Below, one piece after another: positions 1 to 5,113 of a stretch of 5,281 nucleotides of DNA. Position numbers and translations under genes: made by a program. The stretch is from Bacillota bacterium (GTDB lineage Bacteria > Bacillota > Clostridia > Clostridiales > Clostridiaceae), in contig JAJYBA010000118.1 of the NCBI GenBank assembly GCA_021779235.1, positions 1 to 5,281 on the forward strand, read 5' to 3'. Each line of letters starts with the position of its first letter. The stretch's first letter is position 1. The notes beneath the pieces are model-generated. The model was not told the DNA's origin, did no database searches, and saw nothing but the letters and a program-made list of their open reading frames with translations.

Positions 1-68
1 TATGCTATTGAAATACTGCCTACTGTTAATACACTCGCCATTATTAAAATCATAACTTTCTTTTTCAT
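1..68 (-). CDS. Exported protein, N-terminal fragment (cut by window edge)
   Basis: Reading the minus strand from the ATG at 68 gives 22 codons, MKKKVMILIMASVLTVGSIS then IA, before the window ends. This is a textbook Sec signal peptide start: three lysines after the initiator Met, then a hydrophobic core. The start is well supported by AGGAGT at 82-77, seven bases upstream. The mature protein lies outside the window, so no function can be given. It is divergent from the gene starting at 255, with about 186 bases between the two starts. The signal peptide call is secure, but whether cleavage follows an Ala just past the edge cannot be seen. Confidence 0.72.
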   Translation of the reverse strand, partial: MKKKVMILIMASVLTVGSISIA

Positions 69-139
69 TTAATATCACTCCTAATTGTTTTTCTTTATAT
101 ATTTATCCTACTACTCAATTGTGGAGCAATTATGAAGGT

Positions 140-159
140 AATACAGTTATCGTTGTATT
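140..159. promoter_or_regulatory. Possible operator dyad in the divergent intergenic region
   Basis: AATACA (140-145) and TGTATT (154-159) form a 6-bp inverted repeat with an 8-base spacer, between the divergent starts at 68 and 255. A second, weaker dyad, AATTG (117-121) and CAATT (127-131), lies next to it. Such dyads can bind a dimeric repressor, but 6-bp arms in DNA this AT-rich can arise by chance. No regulator is encoded in the window. Confidence 0.2.
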
Positions 160-224
160 TTCAAATAAAATGGTTATTAACTGTCCCTCACTATAAATTT
201 TTATAAATCTACATAAATTTTCTT

Positions 225-247
225 TATAATCAAGCTAAAAGGAGGAG
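225..247 (+). promoter_or_regulatory. -10 box and strong RBS of the truncated DUF6803-like gene
   Basis: A perfect TATAAT sits at 225-230 and an extended AGGAGGAG Shine-Dalgarno at 240-247, seven bases before the ATG at 255. The matching -35 position (about 202-207) reads only TATAAA-like, so the promoter is suggestive. The -10 is close to the RBS, which would leave a very short leader. The RBS itself is unambiguous. Confidence 0.4.
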
Positions 248-254
248 TTTATTT

Positions 255-677
255 ATGAATATGACTCATTACATGTCACTGTTAGCTGAGAATCAGCCTT
301 GGAATCTAATAATATTTATGGCGTTACCAGTTATAATGGCAGAAACATTAACAATCACTGAATTTTTTATTATTTATAATAAAATTCAAAGAGGCGGCTT
401 AAGAACCTTAAATAAAATAGTAGGTATTTTTGACGTATTTTATTTTACAGGAATTTTTATATGCTTATTACTAAATGCCGTTATTCCACTTACACTAATC
501 CCCCAAGACATAACATTGGTCATTGCCTTACCAAATACATCACAGCCAACTATACCACCTATTACCCCAACAATTGCTAAGTTAAACATGATATCCTCTT
601 TAATACCTTTCTTATTAGCCTGCCACTCTGCAAAGAATACAGCTGTGATTATACCAATTGCAATCATAAGCCCCTAA
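255..677 (+). pseudogene. Truncated DUF6803-like membrane protein fused to antisense lgt sequence
   Basis: The open frame is 140 codons, but only about the first 80 (to about 494) look native. They start MNMTHYMSLLAENQPWNL and contain two hydrophobic stretches (about residues 17-41 and 60-79) flanking a basic loop, with the motif NAVIPLT at 74-80. I recognise this as the start of DUF6803-type small membrane proteins, from memory and without a search. These usually run about 150-170 residues with further membrane helices. From about residue 81 the frame reads the antisense of an lgt-like gene: the P/T/I-rich tail is simply the complement of Lgt helices. The gene has therefore lost its 3' half and the product is probably non-functional. 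The family has no established biochemical role; its neighbours suggest a link to metal handling (inference). The start is supported by an excellent RBS. Confidence 0.6.
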
Positions 678-718
678 AAATACACATGAATAGGACCTAT
701 ACTAAATAATTCTTTCAT
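500..718 (-). pseudogene. lgt: Truncated prolipoprotein diacylglyceryl transferase (Lgt-like) remnant
   Basis: On the minus strand the ATG at 718 has AGGAGT at 731-726, seven bases upstream. Translation gives MKELFSIGPIHVYF, a TAG stop at codon 15 (676-674), then GLMIAIGIITAVFFAEWQ, a KKGI basic turn, and a second helix with VIGGIVG. This is the N-terminal pattern of Lgt: a short lead with an I/VYF-type motif, GLMIAIG, a basic turn, then GGIxG. Lgt moves diacylglycerol from phosphatidylglycerol to the lipobox cysteine of prolipoproteins in the membrane. Full proteins have about 250-280 residues; here about 70 remain, so the catalytic His and Arg residues further on are gone. Sense homology fades between 545 and 500, where the antisense DUF6803-like gene begins. 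An accessory lgt beside a lipoprotein gene (3116-4336) would fit, but this copy is dead because of both the stop and the truncation. Confidence 0.72.
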
Positions 719-794
719 ACTATATACTCCTTTAATTTACTAGTTTTAATCTAATATTTTCTTCATATTTTTTCATGTGTTTGTTATAAAATCC

Positions 795-813
795 ATAGTG
801 ATCCTATCACTAT
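795..813. promoter_or_regulatory. Perfect 7-bp dyad upstream of the lgt remnant (possible operator)
   Basis: ATAGTGA (795-801) and TCACTAT (807-813) form a perfect inverted repeat with a 5-base spacer, TCCTA. It lies about 80 bases upstream of the lgt remnant's start (718) and just upstream of the remnant at 839-994. On the minus strand a -10-like TATAAC (788-783) lies next to it, so the dyad would cover the -35 region. No T-tract follows, so it is not a terminator. I do not recognise the regulator that would bind it. Confidence 0.35.
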
Positions 814-838
814 ACTATTTACATAAGTAGTAGAGAAG

Positions 839-994
839 GTGGGTAAAAAATGTACAGTAAGTATAGATTACATCTTCAAAGAATCAAGTGGATATGCTAT
901 ATTAAAACCTGACAAGACTATATTTATAATTGAAGTTCTTGATAGTTTAAAGGATGCAGATTCAGAGGTAATAAGAAACATATATATTAAATGA
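839..994 (+). pseudogene. C-terminal remnant of a cupredoxin-type domain, paralogous to the end of the gene at 1149-2972
   Basis: The frame from the GTG at 839 to the TGA at 992-994 is open for 51 codons; TAA at 824-826 closes it upstream. The stretch from K (codon 23) to the end aligns without gaps to residues 578-606 of the intact downstream protein, about 12 of 29 identical by my hand count. Shared features are a central IID/E-V pair, an LK, then D-x-E-x-I-R and Y-[LI]-K at the very end. The preceding residues (I-D-Y...G-Y-A-I-L-K against V-E-F...T-L-G-I-V-K) also match in pattern. No membrane, HMA or ligand-bearing part remains, and the only start options are a weak GTG or an ATG in another frame. 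I read it as the 3' end of a lost tandem paralogue, not a working small gene. A different protein with the same C-terminal domain is possible. Confidence 0.5.
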
Positions 995-1110
995 TCAGCC
1001 AAATTGTAATTATAAAATTATAACTATTATGTAATATAATCTCATTGAATTATTAATATTTTATTTGCTTAATAGTCTTTCTTCTTCATAAAATCAACAC
1101 ACCTATTTTA

Positions 1111-1145
1111 TATACTTATTACAAATACATGCACATTGGAGGGAG
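1111..1145 (+). promoter_or_regulatory. Probable -10 box and RBS of the HMA-TauE-cupredoxin gene
   Basis: TATACT at 1111-1116 is a good -10 candidate in an A/T-rich stretch. GGAGGGAG at 1138-1145 is a strong Shine-Dalgarno placed three bases before the ATG at 1149 (seven from the GGAG core), and it fixes the start. No convincing -35 is seen at the right distance. The rest of 995-1110 is AT-rich, with no open frame or clear structure. Confidence 0.4.
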
Positions 1146-1148
1146 TTT

Positions 1149-2972
1149 ATGAGTATTAGAAGAGAAACCATTAAGGTGTACAATATGACCTGTACATCTT
1201 GTGAAAATCGAGTTGAAAAAGCTATAAATAAGCTAGATGGAGTATTAAATGTTAAGACAAGCTATAGTGGTCAGTTTGCCGAAATCGAATATGATGATGA
1301 ACTTTGTAATTTGAGTAAAATTAAAGCCGCTATCACAAGTGCTGGTTACAGTATCCAAGCCCCTAAAGATTATAAATTTATAGGAATCCTCATAATAGTA
1401 GCTGTTATAGTGCTACTTGGGTTAAAAACTAGTGGTTTTGATATGGACGCAAGGCTGAATAATGCCTCCTATGCTGTTCTTTTTGTAGTTGGAATTCTTA
1501 CTTCCATACACTGCGTTGGTATGTGTGGTGGAATTATGATTTCACAAAGTATATCAAAAGAAAGCAACAATAAGTTTGACGCTATTATGCCAGCACTTTT
1601 ATATAATTTAGGGAGAGTTGTATCTTATACAATCCTTGGAGGTATAATTGGCGCTCTTGGCTCTGTATTTTCACTTTCAATTACAGCAAAAGCAGGAATG
1701 CAAATTTTCGCTGGAGCATTTATGATTATTATGGGCTTTAACATGGCAGGCTTTAGTGCCTTTAGAAAATTTAATATTAAACTTCCACATTCTGTATGTA
1801 AAGCTAAAAATAAATCTGGCTCTCCATTTATTGTGGGAGTTTTAAATGGACTTATGCCCTGTGGTCCACTTCAAACCATGCAGCTTTTTGCTCTTGGAAC
1901 AGGTAGCGCAACAAAGGGTGCCTTATCCATGTTTATGTTTGCAATTGGAACAGTTCCACTTATGTTAACCTTTGGAGCAGCATCCGGTTTACTTAGCAAA
2001 GGTTATACAAAGAAGATTCTTAAAGTTAGTGGTGTTCTTATAATAGTTCTTGGTCTTATTATGGGAAATAGAGGACTAGCACTAGCTGGAATAAATGCTA
2101 ATCCATTTACAGCCTTAGCGAATACTCCAATTGGTGGTCTAGGTGGAAATACTAATGGTACTACTAATCCAAACGTTGCTAAGGCTACTGTGCAGGATGG
2201 AGTTCAAGTTATAAATATGACAGCTGATAACAACGGTTATACTCCTAATGCCTTCTATGTTCAAAAAGGAATACCTGTTAAATGGGTAATCAATGGAAAA
2301 GAATTAAATTCTTGCAATAATTCAATTGTAGCCCAATCACTGAATATTGAGCAGAAACTAAAAAGTGGTGAAAATGTTATAGAATTTACTCCAGGAGATA
2401 AGGACATAAACTTTAGCTGCTGGATGGGGATGATAAGGGGAGTAATTAAGGTTGTAGATAAACTTGATACAGTAGACACCTCAAAAAATGATTCATCTTT
2501 ACCCCCAGCAAGCACAGGCCCAAGCTGCTGTGCAGGGCCAGTAAATGAGAGTTCGGATAAGCCAGTTAAGCCCAGCATTTATGGTAACGACATAAGTTTA
2601 GTTACAACAGAAACTTTAATAAACAAAGCTATAGCTTCTGGACAGTATCAAAGTGCTAAATTTAAAGGCATTGGTTATGAATTAAAGCCTCTAATAATAG
2701 TTACAGGCAATAGTCTAGATACAAAGTTAACCCTTGATTTAACCAATTTTGACAACGCTGAGGGTAAATATTCTATTGTGGATGCAACTACTGCAGAAGA
2801 AGTTACTTCATTTACTGCAAAAAAAGGTGTGAATGAAGTAGAATTTAGCCCTAAAAAAATCGGTACTTTGGGAATTGTTAAAGATAATGCTGTTCTAGGA
2901 ATAATTGATGTAGTTAACGACTTAAAGACTACAGATTTAGAAAAAATTCGAGAAAAATATCTAAAAAAGTAA
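1149..2972 (+). CDS. HMA / TauE-SafE (DsbD-like) / cupredoxin fusion, probable metal-transport membrane protein
   Basis: Intact 607-residue protein. Residues 4-70 form a heavy-metal-associated domain with the metal-binding motif MTCTSC (Cys15, Cys18). A membrane anchor follows at about 77-94, then the TauE/SafE or DsbD-like transporter domain at about 105-310. This holds HCVGMCGG (Cys122, Cys126) and LNGLMPCGP (Cys238), the paired half-repeat motifs of that family. Residues 345-437 resemble a secreted cupredoxin-like domain with possible ligands Cys389, Cys424, Met426 and Met428 (motif FSCWMGM). A linker with Cys460-Cys461 leads to a second related domain (about 483-592) that keeps the fold pattern but has no cysteine. 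Related fusions are usually annotated as sulfite exporter TauE/SafE family proteins with metal domains. Copper or another soft metal is the likely substrate, moved or reduced across the membrane (inference). It ends at a shared terminator facing the convergent lipoprotein gene. Confidence 0.88.
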   Translation: MSIRRETIKVYNMTCTSCENRVEKAINKLDGVLNVKTSYSGQFAEIEYDDELCNLSKIKAAITSAGYSIQAPKDYKFIGILIIVAVIVLLGLKTSGFDMDARLNNASYAVLFVVGILTSIHCVGMCGGIMISQSISKESNNKFDAIMPALLYNLGRVVSYTILGGIIGALGSVFSLSITAKAGMQIFAGAFMIIMGFNMAGFSAFRKFNIKLPHSVCKAKNKSGSPFIVGVLNGLMPCGPLQTMQLFALGTGSATKGALSMFMFAIGTVPLMLTFGAASGLLSKGYTKKILKVSGVLIIVLGLIMGNRGLALAGINANPFTALANTPIGGLGGNTNGTTNPNVAKATVQDGVQVINMTADNNGYTPNAFYVQKGIPVKWVINGKELNSCNNSIVAQSLNIEQKLKSGENVIEFTPGDKDINFSCWMGMIRGVIKVVDKLDTVDTSKNDSSLPPASTGPSCCAGPVNESSDKPVKPSIYGNDISLVTTETLINKAIASGQYQSAKFKGIGYELKPLIIVTGNSLDTKLTLDLTNFDNAEGKYSIVDATTAEEVTSFTAKKGVNEVEFSPKKIGTLGIVKDNAVLGIIDVVNDLKTTDLEKIREKYLKK

Positions 2973-3010
2973 TTTAATTAAAGAAAGGTATTTCTCAAAA
3001 TAATTTAATT

Positions 3011-3045
3011 TGAACTGAACCCCATTAGATGGATATCACTTAAAA
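3011..3045 (+). repeat. Possible solitary IS3-family terminal repeat
   Basis: The stretch beginning TGAACTGAACCCCATTAG and continuing to about 3045 resembles terminal inverted repeats of IS150-group (IS3-family) elements, which often begin TGAACTG followed by a C-rich run. This is recall of a general pattern, not a database match. No transposase frame and no partner end lie nearby. If real it is a scar between the stop at 2972 and the terminator at 3057; otherwise it is ordinary intergenic sequence. Confidence 0.22.
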
Positions 3046-3056
3046 AAATAAACTAT

Positions 3057-3097
3057 AAAAAACCACATTTCTATACTAAATAGGAATGTGGTTTTTT
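3057..3097. terminator. Strong bidirectional rho-independent terminator between convergent genes
   Basis: Left arm 3057-3073 and right arm 3081-3097 pair over 17 bp with a single G-T wobble (T3070 with G3084), around the 7-base loop TACTAAA. The core is CCACATT / AATGTGG. On the plus strand the right arm ends in TTTTTT (3092-3097). On the minus strand the left arm complement gives a matching T-run followed by more T-rich sequence. It lies 85 bases after the stop of the fusion gene and 18 bases past the stop of the minus-strand lipoprotein gene, so it can end both transcripts. Confidence 0.9.
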
Positions 3098-3115
3098 ATA
3101 CTATCTAATATATTT

Positions 3116-4336
3116 TTAGTGATTCATCTTATTTCGTGAACTTCCACCTTCACCATTTGCAGGTTCAATTTCTATTAAGTTATCCAGATTACCTTGTTGT
3201 TCTTGGGAAATCCATGGATTATCTCCAGCTATGAATAAGTGGGTATAAGGGCCTTCTGTAGGACTCTTATCAAAGTGTGGCTTAAGTTGTTTTAAGTAAT
3301 TTAATAGCTCCTGAGGAGCTTTATTACTATCTGTAATGAGAAGTGGTGCATGTTTTCCACGGTGCGAAAATGCAACAGCAGCTATGCATTCTTTTGCCTG
3401 GGCTTTGCTGACTAATAATAATCCATGTCCAGGCATGGTTATACCCCATCCAAAGTCTGTTGCATTATCCTTGAACTTTGAAAAGGCAATGGCATTAGCA
3501 TAGGGTGTATCTCCAGCGATACGAGTAACTTTTCCATACTTCTGCAGCTCTGTCTCAACATTCTTATCAACTATTGATGACGGTCCAAGAAGATAAATAT
3601 TAGCACTAGCATTGCGTTTTTTTAGGGCGCTTCTAGTTTCAGGTGGAATATTATTTTTTGTTACATAAAGAAGTGGTTCAGGCATATGAGCAATCCAATT
3701 ACCTGCTGGTAACGTATATTCAAGTTGTTCAGAGGAAGCCACAATTACTGAATTGGGTACTTTACCAGCAATAGATGAATAGTACGCATCAATATCTTCT
3801 GCAAGCTTATAAATATTATCTCCTTTTATCTCATGAATTTTATAACCTTTATCCTTTAACTGCTTACCAGCATTATCGCTCATACCTATAGCAATTACTT
3901 TTGTGCCATCACTGCTGCCAAGAGGATTTAAACGAGATAATTCACTAAATACTGCCTCTGATATGTTTTCTTTACTTGTTACTAATAAAGGTCCGTCACT
4001 GGGATGATGTATTAAATCAGCAGCTATCAATTGCACCTGCCAGCTTTCACTTGGGGCAATTAATACTATTTTGGGTTTGTTGCCAGTTTCAGTTGCAGGC
4101 CATATCATACAAGCGGTAGATAGGGAAATTCCCTCAGCATTATTACCTAAGATTCTACTGGTGTTCTTTGTAACTATTGAGTAAGTATTAATAGCTTTAT
4201 TCTCCACCATAGTGTTCTTACCTTGTTTTAGATTATTCTCTTTGTAATTGGTAGCATTTGTTCTACAACCACTAAAAAGTAACAGTTGAATAAATACTGT
4301 AGATATAATTAATTGTTTTGCATTAAATTTCACCAT
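3116..4336 (-). CDS. Lipoprotein with cell-wall-binding-repeat-2-like sequence, metal-locus associated
   Basis: The 406-residue product starts at the ATG at 4336, eight bases after AGGGAG (4350-4345). A GTG at 4345 overlaps that RBS and is unlikely to be the start. Residues 1-24 form a lipoprotein signal: Lys3 and Lys7, a hydrophobic core, and lipobox FSGC with Cys24 as the lipidated residue. The mature part carries units reminiscent of CWB2 repeats: an R-x-x-G start, VTRIAGDTPYANAIAFSKF, and repeated segments of the type P-L-L-V-T/Y-V-T...L-K...IYLLGPSS. Other recognisable stretches are GNWIAHMPEPLLYV, MPGHGLLL and SHRGKHAPLL. The tail is Gly/Ser-rich and ends RNKMNH. Similar proteins are often annotated only as cell wall-binding repeat proteins; no enzymatic role is known to me. 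A surface metal-binding or chaperone role is inferred from the neighbours alone. The gene needs an Lgt, and the lgt copy in this window is broken, so a housekeeping Lgt elsewhere would have to act. Confidence 0.82.
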   Translation of the reverse strand: MVKFNAKQLIISTVFIQLLLFSGCRTNATNYKENNLKQGKNTMVENKAINTYSIVTKNTSRILGNNAEGISLSTACMIWPATETGNKPKIVLIAPSESWQVQLIAADLIHHPSDGPLLVTSKENISEAVFSELSRLNPLGSSDGTKVIAIGMSDNAGKQLKDKGYKIHEIKGDNIYKLAEDIDAYYSSIAGKVPNSVIVASSEQLEYTLPAGNWIAHMPEPLLYVTKNNIPPETRSALKKRNASANIYLLGPSSIVDKNVETELQKYGKVTRIAGDTPYANAIAFSKFKDNATDFGWGITMPGHGLLLVSKAQAKECIAAVAFSHRGKHAPLLITDSNKAPQELLNYLKQLKPHFDKSPTEGPYTHLFIAGDNPWISQEQQGNLDNLIEIEPANGEGGSSRNKMNH

Positions 4337-4344
4337 AATGTTCA

Positions 4345-4383
4345 CTCCCTATATAGTATTTATAATATAGTTATAGTGTCCAA
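4345..4383 (-). promoter_or_regulatory. RBS and weak promoter candidate of the lipoprotein gene
   Basis: AGGGAG at 4350-4345 is the Shine-Dalgarno that decides the ATG start at 4336. Upstream on the minus strand, TTGGAC (4383-4378) and AATACT (4360-4355) are spaced by 17 bases and could be -35 and -10 boxes, although each matches consensus only partly. The region is so rich in TATA-like words that the exact -10 cannot be chosen by eye. Confidence 0.35.
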
Positions 4384-4401
4384 AAGTTAGTAAAAAGAAA
4401 C

Positions 4402-4659
4402 TTGATTTTTATAAATACAGTATATGGAAAACGCATTTTCATTATTATGAAGTATTTCTTTACTCCAATATCGGTCATTGTTAAAACCTCCACCAATCAA
4501 TCAGTTATAACAGGAGAATCTCTACCAGTTGATAAAGGTGTGGGGGATGATGTTTCTAGTGGAACAGTAACCCAGTTTGGCACCTTTCATATGAAAGCCA
4601 CAAAGGTTGGAGAGAACAGCTCATCATCCATTTTTCTACACTCACCTGCACATTTATGA
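4402..4659 (+). pseudogene. Heavy-metal P1B-type ATPase remnant (actuator domain fragment)
   Basis: The frame opens from TTG at 4402 (an ATG lies at 4447) and closes at TGA 4657-4659. Only about residues 24-74 (about 4471-4623) look native. They contain TNQSVITGESLPVDKGVGDD, then SGTVTQFGTFHMKATKVGEN. TGES (4510-4521) is the actuator-domain loop that dephosphorylates the enzyme in P-type ATPases, and the S/N-Q-S context with P-V-D-K is typical of P1B metal pumps (CopA/CadA/ZntA type). The whole family member would have about 600-800 residues. Here the membrane helices, the CPx motif, DKTGT and the ATP-binding domain are all absent. There is no RBS before the TTG. After residue 74 the reading is the antisense of the Cys-rich remnant at 4587-4778. 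The metal (Cu, Cd or Zn) cannot be told from this piece. Confidence 0.8.
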
Positions 4660-4778
4660 TATTCTACTACACATTTTTTACAAAGTTCATCTTTAAACAT
4701 TTCACATGTTTGAGTACACCTATTACATTCATCAATGCATGATTGGTATTTATTTATTGAATTTGTTGCTATCCCATT
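4587..4778 (-). pseudogene. Remnant of a Cys-rich four-helix-bundle copper-binding (Csp/DUF326-type) protein
   Basis: On the minus strand the frame is open for 63 codons from just after the TAA at 4781-4779 to the TGA at 4589-4587. It carries eight cysteines within 34 residues: C-x3-C-x2-C-x3-C-x7-C-x2-C-x6-C-x3-C, ending in the motif ECRKM. This spacing matches the C-terminal helix pair of copper-storage-type proteins (Csp, YhjQ-like, often annotated DUF326 or four-helix bundle copper-binding protein, about 105-120 residues), which bind Cu(I) through Cys lining the bundle. A Tyr (codon 40, 4661-4659) stands where the pattern expects a Cys. There is no in-frame ATG or RBS at the front and the N-terminal half is missing. 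After ECRKMDDE the frame reads antisense P-type ATPase sequence. I treat it as a broken gene; a short expressed peptide is possible but unsupported. Confidence 0.68.
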
Positions 4779-5078
4779 TTAAGAACGCCTTTACATATCT
4801 AATTTTTCCTACGAAACATGTTATGTGAAAAACTAAGAATCTTTATACTAAAATTGAGCCTATTTAATACTAACTGCATATAATATAGTGTAATGTTTAC
4901 TACAATTATATATGAATAAAACTAACATTGAATAATAAAAAAGACAGACCAATTTAGGACAATGGGTTCATTATATGACTTACTTGTTAGTCACATAATG
5001 CTACTTCTTATAAATTATTAATTAAACTTTATACAATTATTAAATTGCAACCATATTGAGAACGCTTTATGAAAAGTT
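4779..5078. other. 300-base non-coding interval, no gene seen
   Basis: Very AT-rich with only short frames on both strands; ATGs at 4913 and 4975 run seven codons or fewer. It contains the inverted repeat at 4969-5000 and scattered TATA-like words, and lies upstream of the Csp-type remnant and downstream of the gene entering from the right. GAACGC-TTTA appears near both ends (4783 and 5060), probably by chance. No tRNA, rRNA or riboswitch fold was recognised. Confidence 0.6.
4969..5000. repeat. Imperfect inverted repeat, 12-bp arms, 8-base loop
   Basis: Arms 4969-4980 (CATTATATGACT) and 4989-5000 (AGTCACATAATG) pair at 11 of 12 positions, with one A-C mismatch, around the loop TACTTGTT. The arms are too AT-rich and the 3' side too poor in T for a good terminator on either strand. 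It could be an operator, a structured RNA element or the trace of a small mobile element. Its function is unknown. Confidence 0.6.
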
Positions 5079-5102
5079 AAAACTCCTCAAAAGAGGAGTT
5101 TT
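5079..5102 (-). terminator. Rho-independent terminator of the minus-strand gene at the right edge
   Basis: AAAACTCCTC (5079-5088) and GAGGAGTTTT (5093-5102) form a perfect 10-bp stem with an AAAA loop (TTTT on the minus strand). It begins 11 bases past the stop codon at 5114-5116 of the minus-strand gene. The T-run after the GC core is short but present on both strands, so it may act in both directions. Confidence 0.82.
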
Positions 5103-5113
5103 TGAAATATCAA

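Noticed and set aside
440..667. 75-aa minus-strand frame as a standalone small membrane protein
   Set aside because: Its ATG at 667 has no RBS, and it is in frame with the well-supported ATG at 718 interrupted by TAG. Its sequence is the internal part of an Lgt N-terminus.
674..676. TAG in the lgt remnant as a recoded (pyrrolysine) codon
   Set aside because: The gene is also truncated, no pyl genes are visible, and Lgt is not a known pyrrolysine protein; a nonsense mutation is simpler.
849..911. Short ATG frame starting near 850 with a GGTGGG upstream
   Set aside because: It ends after about 20 codons and its sequence has no similarity to anything, whereas the alternative frame matches the downstream protein's C-terminus.
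2261..2578. 105-aa minus-strand frame inside the fusion gene
   Set aside because: It is the complement of the cupredoxin and linker coding region of a strongly supported 607-aa gene, with no RBS and no recognisable domain.
4337..4345. GTG at 4345 as the lipoprotein start
   Set aside because: It overlaps the Shine-Dalgarno AGGGAGTG; the ATG at 4336 has the correct 8-base spacing and gives a normal lipoprotein signal.
4941..4970. GACAGACC...GGGTTCA stretch as an insertion-sequence end
   Set aside because: A faint resemblance only; I could not match it to a specific family or find a partner end.
4783..5072. GAACGC-TTTA direct repeats near both ends of the gene-free stretch, as target-site duplications
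   Set aside because: The shared core is short with an offset base, and no terminal inverted repeats or transposase lie between them.
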